Assembly (NCBI RefSeq): GCF_028389875.1
Contig: NC_084663.1
Location: 209,591,876 to 209,655,875, forward strand
Length of the DNA stretch: 64,000 bases
Origin: Rhea pennata
Lineage: Eukaryota > Chordata > Aves > Rheiformes > Rheidae
Direction: 5' to 3'
The position numbers and the translations under genes were made by a program. Positions within the stretch are counted from its first letter, which is position 1. Every line of letters begins with the position of its first letter. The notes below the pieces were generated by a model that worked only from the letters and a program-made list of their open reading frames with translations, did no database searches and was not told where the DNA came from. Shown here in pieces: positions 12,101 to 23,600 of this stretch.

Positions 12101-15100
12101 ACTAATATAATTGGAAAAAAGCAGGCCTATTTTCTTCAGTAAGACTTATTACGAAAGTACTTGGTCATAAATAAATACTGTAAGGACTAGTTATTTACAT
12201 TAGCATTAGGTTACTGAAAGAGATAATCCAACTTAATCTCACAGCAGATTCACCTATGTAAAGTGAGACCAATAACTGAGATGCAGTCTGTGGGGCTGCT
12301 CTGCAGCTCCAGCAGATGGCTAGAGGACGTAATCTGATTTACTATTCTGTTCTTCTCTGAATACCTTGCGATGAGCTTGGTACTGCGCTAGATCAGGGAG
12401 GCTGAAACAGTCAGGCCAGGCCAGGGGTATGAGCCTCATTTTTTCCCTCATTCTTCCATTCTTCATCCACGTTCTAAATAAGCCCTTTGGATCTCTATTG
12501 GCTAAATGAAAAATGAGTTTCCTACAGGGACACAAAATTTGGCCCTACCTCTCCTGAGTTCAGCACACTATTGATGGGGATTTATAATGATATGTTTAAC
12601 ACAGACCAGCTGGCAGTTTCAAAATTAACTAGTCCAGCCACAGATTCTACTCAGTCAGACTTACAGTGATGCTGCTGAGAAGGATGAGCTCGGAAATTTG
12701 CCCTGCCTTCCATGCTGGGATTATGGAGAAAGGAAAGCTAATGCTGACAAAATACCTGCCTAGGAGGTGCATATTTTATAACTCTCTATGATTCTGCTTC
12801 AGAATGGCATAGCTCTGCTTAAATCCTCACTTCATGCTACAAAGTGGGATGGTGAGTGTGTGGAGTGGGAGAGGCCTACTCAAGTTAATTAAACAGTCAT
12901 ACTATACCCAAAGTATAAACCAGATATTGGTCTGGTACTGGAAAGCAGTAGTTTATTATTTTCCACAGTCACTGCCTGTATTGAGACTTCTGCTAGCACA
13001 TGTCAGGGTTTTGCCTTGAATGTATACCTCGGTCTCTCCTGTTCTAAATACATTGCCAGATCAGTGGAATAATATATGATAGACAGATGTTACTGCCTCC
13101 TGGCAAATTGGCCAGTCAGAACTGAACATGATCAACTTTGGGTATGTTTTATAAATCCTTACAAAGGGTGCTACAGGGACAGCCATAAAGAGAGAGTTAT
13201 TGCTAATTTTCCAAACTAGAACAGAGTTTTAAGAAAAAGGAAAAGCAAAAATAGCCCAACGTCTTCAATAATCCTGCAGTAAAACTTACAGTTCTAAGCA
13301 AACCAGGGCTCACTTCTGTGAATGATGGAAAGTTCATGTAATAGCTATACCTCCAGTACGGAAACCTAACTATTGTAGAATGGACCGGGTCTTCCATTAA
13401 CTATAAAAAATTAAATAGACATGTTCATTTCTCCATTCATATGAATAATGACTTCTTCATTTAATTCTCTGGTCCCAGGGAGGTCAGTCACGCTTGAATT
13501 AAACATGGAACCTATGTAGTGCATAAGGAGGCTTAAATCACTATAAAGAGTTAAATTGAAGCTGACAATAAGAACCTTTACAGAGTAACTTTTGTAGGAT
13601 TTTCAACATTTGGACCACCAGCGCTTATTTTGGTAGCTAACAAAACCAACATGGTCAACCTGGGCATTCTGCCCAAGGTCTGAAGGAAGCCAATTTACAA
13701 GCTAGAAGAACACAGGTTCACATGGAAATTAGCATTGCCAGTTCTCAGTGCTACAAAATCAGGAGTCAGTGTAGCAAACAAGAAGTGATTTCAGTTTGGC
13801 AAATATATATATATTTTTTAATTTGTGTCTACTCTCTGAGTCTTCAGTGTACATTTGCTTCATCTTTGCAAGCTCCTCTCAAAGCACAGTAACTTTCAAA
13901 TGATCATTTGACTCTAATAACAGTGGTTTTAAGCAAAACCACAAAATTCACCTCCTAAACAAAACAAGTGACGCCATTGATAACCATCATTGACAAATTT
14001 AGTCCCTTTACTTATATTAAGGATAATAAAACATTAGACTAGATTGCCAAGGAAGTTTTGAAAATGCTATCATTAAAGAAGATTTTATCCCTGCCTGACT
14101 AGACAGCCCATTGCGTTTTTACTCGATTCGTTTTTTATTGGTGCTATGATTGCCAAGTTGCAAGTATCAAAAAACCTGAATATGACACCTTGCAATCATG
14201 AGATTTAAAAATCCAAAATTATATCGTGGCTTCTCTTCATTTGTCTTCTGGGTTTTAAACCTTTAGAGTGTACACCTCTGAGTTAACCTGAATTAATTAC
14301 AAGGACCAGGAGGTTTTTTGGAGTGAAAAGCTATCTGACAGCAAGAGTGGGGAGGGGTTCAGCAAAAAAGTCCCTATTATTGTGAAGCTTGTTTGGCAAC
14401 ATAGAGGTATCTATTTTCTTTTCCACCAACTGTAGCTACTGTTGTATTCGTAATCCTCCAAAGGGCACAAGGAAGGAAGGAGATCTGATCGCCAGGGGAG
14501 AGGACAGCATGTTGCCTCTAACTATTGGGAGGCACAGTGGGAATGTTCTTCTTCAAAACCTCCTGATTCACCTGCTGAGATGAAGTCTTGACCTGAACTT
14601 TTATTTATACTGAATTCTTCCTAAAGATAGAATAATGCCACGAAATAATGTGCTTTATGGAAGCAAGAAACAAAGAAATCACACCAGGGGCATGATCAAT
14701 TATAATAATCCATATAAAGTCATCTCAGACTGATTCAGCATTTGTTAAGTGCTGGGTTCAGAAACACATGAAAATATCAAGGAAATAAAAACATGGAGGA
14801 AGAATTTATACAAGCGAATATCTTAAATCTATCTGAGACATATCTTACATTTTGACAAAAAAAATGTCAGTAGGAATTAAAATGAATTCCTTATGTACCT
14901 CCTGAAGTCTTATTAGATGGCTTCTTTCACAATATAAAATAGAGGTCAAAACAGGCTTGCTGGATCCATTGTACATAATCTGCAAGGGCATATTCACTCC
15001 ACCACAGTATTTATGTCACTTTCTATAGACTGCAAATGCTGCAAATTCCAGAGTAAATGTACTGGCCATGTGTTACAAATGTCAACTTTTTAACCAGTGT

Positions 15101-15839
15101 TCATATTTTGCAGTTTAAATAGCATTCGTCTTTTACTTCCTTTGTATTATTTACAAGATCTGAAGAATAAAAGTGATATATTTGCGCTCTGTTGACATTA
15201 AGATCCATTTTTCCAAGAATGGGAGTGGCAATTATTTGCACAAATCAGCCAAATGGATATTTAAATAAAGATAATTACCAGATCTGAGGCCAAAAATGAC
15301 CATGCTATTGTACTGTAGAATTCATATTTATTCAAGTAAATTTTAAAATAAATCCCAAATGTATTCAAATCGGCTTCCATTAGGCTGGTGAAAACTGGTA
15401 ATAAACTGATGTGATAAAAATGTTGTAGGTCTGAAGGAAACAGAGTTACTCCAACACACACTGAACCAAGTAGGAGCACATTATGGATCAATATATCACA
15501 AAGTCACTGGTGCAGCTATTTCCATACGACACCAAAACAAGACAAGGAAATCGCCTGTAATTTATGTGGCTTCAAGCCTTTGCAATATGAAAGTGCTCTG
15601 AGACTGATTTTTGCCGTCATCCAGCTCATTTGTACACGATAATACGATGCCCTCACGTGCATCCAGGTGGTAGGTGCCCCGTAACCCACCACCAGCAAAG
15701 ACTGCGTATCTTAGCCTGAACATTCGGGGTTTGTACGCTTGACTTGCCGCCCAGTCCACCCATTCAGCAGCAGGCTGAGGATGTAGAAGAGCTGGGAGGA
15801 AAACCACTGCGGCTAGATGGAGCTGGAAGCCCTGCTCAG
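6170..15839. other. Long A+T-rich non-coding stretch
   Basis: No gene is recognised over about 9.7 kb. If the 6095-6169 exon is spliced to the CpG island, this is its first intron. The longer open frames (such as 9565-9849 on minus and 9707-9940 on plus) overlap on opposite strands and have neither splice sites nor recognisable protein character. A run of 15 G lies at 8519-8533, and short A+T-rich repeats are common. Confidence 0.5.
8519..8533 (+). repeat. Poly-G homopolymer (15 G)
   Basis: An uninterrupted run of 15 G in an otherwise A+T-rich region. It could form a four-stranded G structure, and its length is prone to sequencing error. Confidence 0.9.
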
Positions 15840-16790
15840 GGTGGACACCGCGCGGAGACAGCGTGGAGACCATACGTGTTATTGCCCCGAAGGCCCTAGG
15901 GGAACGTTCAATAGACACGTTCACCACCAATTCTGAAGCAAGGGGAGCAGGGTCTCTTGCTGTAAAGCCAGGCACGGCGCCAGCCTCTTCTCCCCGTGAT
16001 TCCAGTTTGGAAGCAGGCTCATTCCCCTCACCCAAATCCAGTCGCTACCCACATCCTCGCCACGCTCGCCAGGCCAAAGACGGTCGTGACCGCGGGTCCC
16101 CCCCACAGCGCCGGGGACCGAGCAGTAATAGAGCTCACCGCAGCTCTACTTTCAACTTCCCTTTACCGCGGACCGGCAGCCTCAGCGCGTACAAACCGGA
16201 GGCGCCAGCCTGGATAAGGCGCCGCCGCGGTTCGGCCCCATCTTTTGCCCTGCGCATGGGTCCTGCCCCCCCCCCCAACCCAGCCGGACCAGTGAGATCC
16301 GGAACGATCCGGAACGATCCGGAACGAGCGGGAGGTGAAGGAGGTGGCTCTCGCCTGTGGCCGCCTTCGCCTCTGACGGCGGTGACAGCCCGCAGCTGCC
16401 TCATCCCTACGCCCCCGCCACGTTCAAAACTTTGAAAAACTCCACAGAAACGACCGAATTCAGCATAGCCAAACCGGAGCGGGGAGCCGCGGTGCCGAAC
16501 TTCAGCGTCCTGACTTACCCCCGCAACAGCTCCGTATAAATACCAACACCATGTGCGAATCCTGTCACAAACATGTGGTGATCTGCCTCTCCCGTAGCAA
16601 CAGGAAAGGAGTTCCCCGCTCATCTCCCCCGTCCGTTTAATTTTAAGCGAGTTTGCTAAGTTTGAGGACGTCCCCGGGAATCCTGGGGCTTATCCTTACC
16701 TCAGAGCTTTACCTCGGGCAGTGTCCTTAACCACCGAGCCCTTCGCCTGCCGTGGCTGTGGTGGATAACGAACCTTTTACACGCATGTTT
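15840..16790. promoter_or_regulatory. CpG island, probable promoter
   Basis: Seen: the base composition changes sharply to G+C-rich with many CpG dinucleotides, including CGCCGCCGCGG near 16220 and CCGCGG near 16170, inside an A+T-rich region. It contains a triple CCGGAA decamer (16296-16325). Minus-strand splice donors occur at 16519 (GCGGG/GTAAGT), 16700 (CTCTGAG/GTAAGG) and about 16714 (CCCGAG/GTAAAG), while plus-strand donors are weaker. Known: CpG islands mark most vertebrate housekeeping promoters. Inference: transcription leaves the island mainly on the minus strand, with the first exon around 16.7-16.9 kb. Bidirectional use cannot be excluded. Overlapping open frames on both strands here are expected from low stop-codon frequency in G+C-rich DNA and are not called as genes. 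Confidence 0.75.
16296..16325 (+). promoter_or_regulatory. Three tandem GATCCGGAAC decamers (ETS-like sites)
   Basis: Three perfect head-to-tail copies of the decamer GATCCGGAAC, each carrying the CCGGAA core bound by ETS-family factors such as GABP. The 10-bp period places the cores on the same face of the helix. The cluster lies in the CpG island. Binding is inferred from the core motif only; the base after the core is C rather than the preferred G. Confidence 0.55.
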
Positions 16791-16968
16791 GGAACGAGTT
16801 ATTTGGAGGGACCTTTCCCAAACAGTAAGGTTGGACCCAACACCAGTTTAAAAGCGCTGAATCGTGGCCGAGGCATTTTTATTTTTCAGGCCTAGAGGTG
16901 CAAAGCAAGCTGTGGGGGTTTTTTCCCCCCCAAAAAAGACACAATAAGCCACAGAAACTTGTATCTCT

Positions 16969-17012
16969 CCAATCAGGAACACCATGACTATCTAAACTAC
17001 ATCTGATTGGCC
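16969..17012. promoter_or_regulatory. Inverted pair of CCAAT boxes
   Basis: CTCCAATCAG occurs on the plus strand (16967-16976) and GGCCAATCAG on the minus strand (17012-17003), an inverted arrangement at the edge of the CpG island. CCAATCA is the core recognised by NF-Y. For a minus-strand transcript the minus-oriented box would place the start near 16.92-16.95 kb, upstream of the donor at 16700. Start placement is inference. Confidence 0.5.
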
Positions 17013-17872
17013 TCTTTAAAATGCTGGGAGTCATATAATGTCCCCATATTTTTGTATTCTATAGTTTATAGAATAAACTGGTATGATACGCTGAGAAAAT
17101 ATGTGCATTATACCATGTATTCTGAAACTGCTCCAGTAGCTGGAGATATTAATAGACACAAGCATAGGCTAAGATAAAACATGAAATCATTTTCCTTTTG
17201 CTAGTAAAAATAAGTAAATTATGTATCATTTAGGAAGTGCTATAGAAGCAGACTGCATGATCTTCAGAAAAAGAGAACAAAATGCTCATTGAAGCGAAGC
17301 TTATTTATCACTTTATCTTGCAACCTGACACAGTACATGCTCAATCTATTTAATTACAGGAACGGAAAAACATCAGAAAGATTTGTACACATAACAGCAA
17401 TGTTTCCAGTCCTACCTTGGTCGTGACAATGCACAGACAATCCATTCTGTAAATCTCCACGGGAGTATATGTAAATCATAAAAACAAATCAGCAAGGGTG
17501 AGGAAAGGCTTTTTGAACAGCATGAACAGAACCGGAGGCTTGAATCTGCACAGCCTGCTTTTCCAAGTGGGGCCCTCATAAGAAACTCGAGTCCTCCTCC
17601 ACAATGCTAAAGGCAGTCATGATGCTCACAGGGATCAGAAAACCCACTAGAAATCGTCTCAAGCAAAACTTCCAGGTGGCTTATCAGGCTTGATTGCTGC
17701 ATTGTTCAATCTGTGATCAAAATACTCTGTTGAATAGTATGCAGCGCTCTAAATGGGAAGATGAGAACCACAACAAGCACAAAAGAGCAAAAGCATCACA
17801 TTTCAGCTCTGGCTCTCGTTTCACTATTCTGATCTGCTGTTTCAGTATACCCATAAGATTTCCTTTGCCAAG

Positions 17873-17888
17873 TCTCTCTCTCTCTCTC

Positions 17889-17919
<31 letters not shown>

Positions 17920-17974
17920 GCTTCCCTGTCTTTTTTTTCTCCCCCCTCTCTCTCTCCCTCTCCCTCCTCTTTTC
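17873..17974 (+). repeat. CT-rich polypyrimidine tract
   Basis: About 100 bases almost wholly of C and T, mostly (CT)n with CCTCTC and T8 interruptions. Mirror-symmetric polypyrimidine DNA of this kind can adopt triplex structure and binds GAGA-type or PTB-type factors. It lies about 1 kb upstream of the CpG island in the minus-strand sense. Confidence 0.9.
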
Positions 17975-18704
17975 TACCAACTCCGAGCAGGCACAACACA
18001 TACAACTATCTGGCCCATCTATCAAAGCACTGTCACTTCTCTGCCAAAACAACTGCTTTTGGTTGTAACGGTTTTTATTAAGAGCATGATTCCTACAAGC
18101 GTATATTACTTGAAGTGCATGATTGAAACATTAAGGTGTATGCGATAGCTCATGCGTCACATCTACAATCACTCAGAATTACTAGGTCAGACTCTGATTC
18201 AGGAAGTGAATATAAATAACAGCTGGATAAGGAGAACTTTCAGAAAGTATAAAAAAAACAGTCGAGGAAAAAACAGCAATTGCAGATTTATACATGCACG
18301 CAGCTCTGTGAAGCACAACGATATATTTTACGATCCATAGAAAAAAAACACACTATATATATATACAAAGGTGGAGAGGTGCATCCTTTTTCCACCTATG
18401 AAAAATACATCAAAATTTTAATTAAAAGAGTTCACCCCAAATAGCAGAGTTTAAAAACTCCTTAAGCTCTCTCCCAAACTTTTTCTGCCTCTTTGACAGA
18501 TCCACAGACTTAACTTATTTTATGTTAGGTATCCTTTACTAAGAGTTTCATAAATCTTAAGAAAACTATTTAACCCCCAAATCCCTAAACCCCTACCTTT
18601 CTTGCAGTGATGCTGGTGCAGAGCTTGCCTTTCAGGTGTCTTACATGAATCATTCTGAGTTAAAAAGCTTACTGTCAGCTCTTAAAGTTGTCCCTCTCTT
18701 ACAG

Positions 18705-18770
18705 ATAGAGAAAGAGAGAGAGCAGAGAAAGAGGGAGGGAGAGAAAAAGAGACACAGAAGGAGAAAGATA
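18705..18770 (+). repeat. GA-rich polypurine tract
   Basis: About 66 bases of A and G with few interruptions (AGAGAAAGAGAGAGAG and similar). It is roughly complementary to the CT tract about 750 bases to the left on the same strand. Confidence 0.8.
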
Positions 18771-19402
18771 TGTAAAATGAAAGCTCTGGCCAAAGAGAGA
18801 GGAAAATCAATGCTCCTATTCACTGGAAAAAAAAATACAGCCAACTGGACTGTTGACAGCAACAAGAGGAAACGTCTAGACACCCATACATTACAATTCA
18901 CCTTTTCAACACACTGGACAGCACAATTCCCCCGGGGTGCTTTGCTGAGGATCTCTCATTCTCTCTCAGAGCTAAAATATGTTTTCAATAAAATAAGCCG
19001 TTTCGAGAAAATAAAAAGATATTTAAGAATCATCTCTCTTCCATAAATTACTTGGGTTATAACCCTAATATTCTCATGATTGCTAAAGCAGCAAGAGGTT
19101 CAGTAAATGACACACATTATTTTGCCAAAATGAGGTCACTGCTACCAAAGTTACAAAATCCATAGTGAATCAGATATGTGGTCAGAGAGCAACCAACCCT
19201 CCCCCAACTATTAAAGTCTTGGAGGATATAACATCTTAAAGAGAAACTCTCCAGAGCACTTATGATTTTCTCTAAAGCTTTAACTCACTCTGAGCAACCT
19301 CATGTGTGCAAAACAAACTTGATTTGTATTTACACACTGCAGAGGAACCTACATGTTTTCTCCCTGCTGTTCTTTACTCCAGTAGCCAAACAGTCAGACA
19401 AT

Positions 19403-19408
19403 TTTATT
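19403..19408 (-). terminator. Possible poly(A) signal AATAAA
   Basis: AATAAA on the minus strand, about 0.93-0.99 kb downstream of the possible stop codons of the coiled-coil gene (20335 or 20393). It is the first clear hexamer I noticed there. A single hexamer in A+T-rich DNA is weak evidence. Confidence 0.25.
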
Positions 19409-20334
19409 AAGCTACAGATTATATGAATCATGGAACTTTTCAAACATCCTTCAAGTCACTACCAATTAACTGTCCACTGAACAGCTAATTAATTCATTAA
19501 GATGATCTAACCAAAGCCATGCTTGTGTTCTGGGTATGATAGAGTAAAAGGGTGTCCAGTCAAATCTGTAATCAGGGGAGATTTTAACACTTAAATGTAA
19601 AACCTCCAACAATTCCTTCCCTTGTTCTCTGATTCAAGCTGATCTAGTAAGGTGTGAAATATTTCCACACAAGTAATTACTTAATGACTTGGTTGTAAAA
19701 TTTCATATCATACTACAAGTTGGCAGATGGGGGTATATTTTCAAACAGCTCTCCAAGGGCATGATCTGTAAATGTTTCTATTTGCAAGTAGCTCTACTCC
19801 AGTGAGTTCCTCACAGTGAATTCATGATCCTATTTACAGTTTTTATGAAAAACAGTGGGTATGAACTATTTGAGGTTGCTTATGTGAGCAAAATGACTTG
19901 AGTGTGTGTTTTGGAAAACCAGGCTTTATGAGTGTACCCCAAAGTTTCCTTCTGCAGCCTAGTTTTGGGGTGTAAATACTGCACTAAATCCTATGCCATC
20001 ACCTCCTTCTGTAAAATGCTGCAGTCAGCATTTAGGCAGGATTTGCCTGTGTACTACCCAAGTTGAGTACATCGTTAAGTGGTGGACCCCCAGAAATACA
20101 GCCACGTACATTTTACCATCAGAATCTCCAGAGGAGATCTATGCTTTTGGGGGCAGAGACCACAACACCATCCTTCCACAGGCTCATTATGACTGTCAGG
20201 GGTCTTGGTCACAGTTTCTAAAATACGTCTGTCAATGACTACACAAAGCAGTGACTCTGGTACCATAGCATGGTAGTAGATGACTGACTCAATGGGCAAG
20301 GATACAATCTCTTGTTTTCTCTAACCTTCCATTC

Positions 20335-20629
20335 CTAACGCAAAACAGCTTCCAGCACTGGATTTTTCATTACATCAGATATAGCAGGGGTACTAGAGAA
20401 CAACAGTAAAGAAACAATGAAATCTTTGGGCCGTAACACAAAAGGTGCAGTTGCTCCATTTTCTTCCTCCAACTGGATGGTTTTTCCATTCACTTTGTCT
20501 CCACAAACATTTTTGAATTCTTCGAGCTGCTTTCCCCTTCATTACCAACATCCCCTTCTTTCCTAATTTTTGAAGATCATTTTGATGCTTATTTGTAGTT
20601 TTTCTCTGCTCTTCCAACGTTGATGTTAT
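20335..20629 (-). CDS. Probable last exon, coiled-coil protein gene (frame change inside)
   Basis: Seen: a minus-strand acceptor (ATCATATTTACAG) precedes 20629. In phase 0 the exon reads ITSTLEEQRK then TTNKHQNDLQ KLGKKG, a charged amphipathic coiled-coil-like stretch. After about residue 31 this frame turns basic and Trp/Cys-rich (RRIQKCLWRQ) and stops at 20393-20395. From about 20535 the next frame instead reads KQLEEFKNVC GDKVN, then TIQLEEENGA and VLRPKDF, and stops at 20335-20337. This looks more like a continuation of the same protein. The switch lies at AAGGGGAAAG, where one extra base would explain it. Entry phase 0 matches the exit of the exon at 25306-25404. It is probably soluble and possibly oligomeric. 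No family recognised. The indel could be a sequencing error, a true mutation or an unseen splice junction (a weak donor GTAATG lies nearby). Confidence 0.55.
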
Positions 20630-20637
20630 CTGTAAAT

Positions 20638-23600
20638 ATGATTATGATTGAAATGCACTGTACAATGACTTGACCCAAAAAACAAGCAAATTAAGAAACA
20701 GCCATATGGGGTGAAAAGAGATGATTTATAGTTGCTTGTGTAGTTGATTTAGATGGCCAAAAATATCCTTTGGGATGAGCGCTGACTCTCAGGAAGCCTT
20801 AATACAGGAAGAATAACAGCTACTTCCCACTGTGATACCAGTGGCTCTGCAGACCAGCATATGAGAACCTCTTAGCTAGGTGACCGCTTCCTTCTACTCT
20901 AATCCTACTAAGATCTCCTATTAAATCACACAATTGGAGATTCATGGTAGAAATGTGATGTCTGTATAATACAATAGTGTAGACTGGACAATTTAATCTT
21001 CCTTTCTGGCCTTAAAAACCTTAATTTACTGTATCGAGGTATTTCTTCCACTTGTATAACCAAAGCATAGGAATTAATTTAGAACCAGAGCCTGTACATC
21101 CAACTGAAGTGAATATTTTGTAAAAGTGAGCTTGTGTAAAACCAGAAACAATAAGGATTTCATGATCTTTTAAAATCTTTCATGACACTGCCTTTTAAAA
21201 ATTCCTTCGAATTTTTTTGAAACCCAGATATTATGCTGCAAAGAACAGTAAAGAGAAATTGATTGTTTATAAAAGCAAAACTAATTTCATTATTACCTCT
21301 AATTCAAGAACCAGAAATTGAAAAAAGTACTATAAACACTATATAACATATACTTAAGAAAGGAGGCATCTACCAGACTGTTAACACAGCCTTAGTAATG
21401 TCAACATTTGCAAATTTACCCAGTGACTGTTTAGAGCTCTAAGCACCTACACAGAGAACACATAAACAAACGCATCCTCTTACAAGTGTGAAGAAAGATT
21501 TATTTTCTCCTAATGGATCTTAAATTGTGTACTGTGGAGTACTTGTTGATGGTATCAAATTGCCAGTCATTCACATGAGGTTAGCTTCTCCTTCTTGTTT
21601 TCAGGTCCTATATTGCACCCAAACAAACTACAAATATATTAAATACTTTCCTGATTACTTCTCTCCTAGGAGGGCAATTGATGTAGTTATGAAATTATGT
21701 CTCTTATAGTCAGAGCTCATTTATACTGAACCCAATTTCGTTTACACTCAAACTCAATTCCAGCTAAGTTGCTGTGCATCACAACTGGTTAGTTGGTAGG
21801 TCACAACTGGGAAAAAGTTATCTGAGTAATAATATGCTAGAAAGGACATACTCATGAGACAGGCTCTCTATTAGGATTGTTTTGTGCAAAAAAAATGAGA
21901 AACTACTAATTTAGCACATCCTCGTGGTTTATATATTCAAAGTCTAAGACTTAATAAGATATGGAGTCAGGAACTATACTACAAATGAAATGTCAGAATA
22001 AATCCTGCTTCAGCCACAAAGAGAAGTTAATACAAATTCCAGAAGGCGTCAAGTTCTGCATACTTTACTTGCAGAGAATTTTAATGCAGTTCCCAGGCCG
22101 AACCAGTGGCCCATGAGTGCTAGTGTTAATTTAAAGAGCAAGAGATTAGCTATTCTGCCTCTTCTGACTGCAGCAGCCCTAACAGCAGTGCAGCTGCAAC
22201 CAGCCTAGGGTTCATGAGAGTCTCAGGCAGAAGTTAAAGCAAGAACAACTCCTTTCTCCCATACAAAACAAAGTTCATTGCTGTTTAGTACAATCAATGT
22301 TGGCCTGGAGCCCTAGCCAATTTTTCTAGCTAGTAGCTTTATCTGTGAAAAGAAATAGATAATTTTCTTTTCCATAGGGTATCATAGGTCTCAGTTCAAC
22401 CAGACCTGGCTGTTCTGAAGCCTGCAGATAGACAGTAAAATAGGCATAGGAGAAGTGAACACTAAGCATGTAGCTCCTCTCCTTCAGTACAAAGAGTCAG
22501 CACCTGGAGGAGCCACTTTAGCCCCAGGCTCAACAGCTGCCAAGGTTTCTTTTCTGCTCCACATCTGTGGACAGGATTCCTTCTCTTCCTGCCCCAAGCA
22601 GGTGACCAGTATCTGCTTTTATTCAGTACATGGGAGCTTAAACCAGCTTAGACAATCCCATGCTGCCCCAGCGCTCAGAGAAGAATTAAAAAATGATGTC
22701 TGTCTTCTAATGGAAAATATGCACTTTGGAGGACAACTGTGTGCGGTTTGCCTCAGAAGGTGCTCAGGAAACTAGGTTGGCCACCTCCCTTCCTCTCCAG
22801 AAATCAGTGTAATTATCAGATGACAGGATAATTCAGGGTGGGAAGGACCTCAAGGGGCTTCTAGTCCAACGTAGTCTAGCTTAGCAGGCTCAGCAATGAG
22901 GTCCAGTCAGGTTATCCTGGGCTTTATTGAGTCTTGTCTTGAAAATCTCCAAGGATGAGGACTGCACAACATCTCTAATAGTCCCTTTCCCACACTCCTC
23001 ACCACTTGAAAGGCCTGAGAGAAGAGCTGGGAGTGGAGTGTGAATGTAGGGCTGTAGGAAGCACACATTTACAATCACGAGCTGTGGAGCAGAGGGTATA
23101 GAAAGGTCCTTGAGCCATCCTACAGTTCTGAAAGGCCTTAGATAAACTAGCCCTTTGAAAACGCTGCAGCCTTTAATATAAAATTTCTGTCTAATATTTC
23201 ATGTATCTATTATATCCCATACAAGACCATAACTGTTTTCTTCTGCCTCCCCAAATCCCTTTTTCAGAATGAAACAAAAGTGCTTCAGTTAAATATGCTA
23301 CACTAGCTTTATGTGGGCTAGGATGCTCAGCAGTAGAAACACACAATACTTAAGGGCAATACTTCCTGAAGTGGCTCTCAGCTCTTAAAATCCATGGTGA
23401 ATTAAGAGTTCTTTTTAATTCTTGAGCATTCTGCCTGGAGAAGTAAATCTAAGACCCAAATGGTCATCAGCAACTACAAAGCTCCGGTGCATATGTTTAA
23501 ACATGTAGCCAGTCCTAAATAGCTATATGTCACTGTCATAGCAGCGTGCTACTGACAGTCAAGCACAATGACCTGAAAAAGAAATCAGACAAAATGACTC

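Larger units (their letters stand above)
17013..20334. other. Intergenic stretch with CT and GA tracts
   Basis: No protein gene is recognised. It contains the CT-rich tract at 17873-17974, the GA-rich tract at 18705-18770, a short TA run near 18353 and a possible minus-strand poly(A) signal at 19403-19408. Open frames rich in Arg and Glu here (17717-18052) are translations of the CT tract. Confidence 0.5.

Noticed and set aside
15562..16623. Several overlapping open frames of 60-190 codons on both strands (for example 15863-16435 plus and 16135-16623 minus)
   Set aside because: They sit in the CpG island, where stops are rare in every frame. They overlap on opposite strands, are Pro/Arg/Ser-rich, and match no family known to me.
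17717..18052. Arg-Glu repeat protein frame on the minus strand
   Set aside because: It is the translation of the CT-rich simple repeat.
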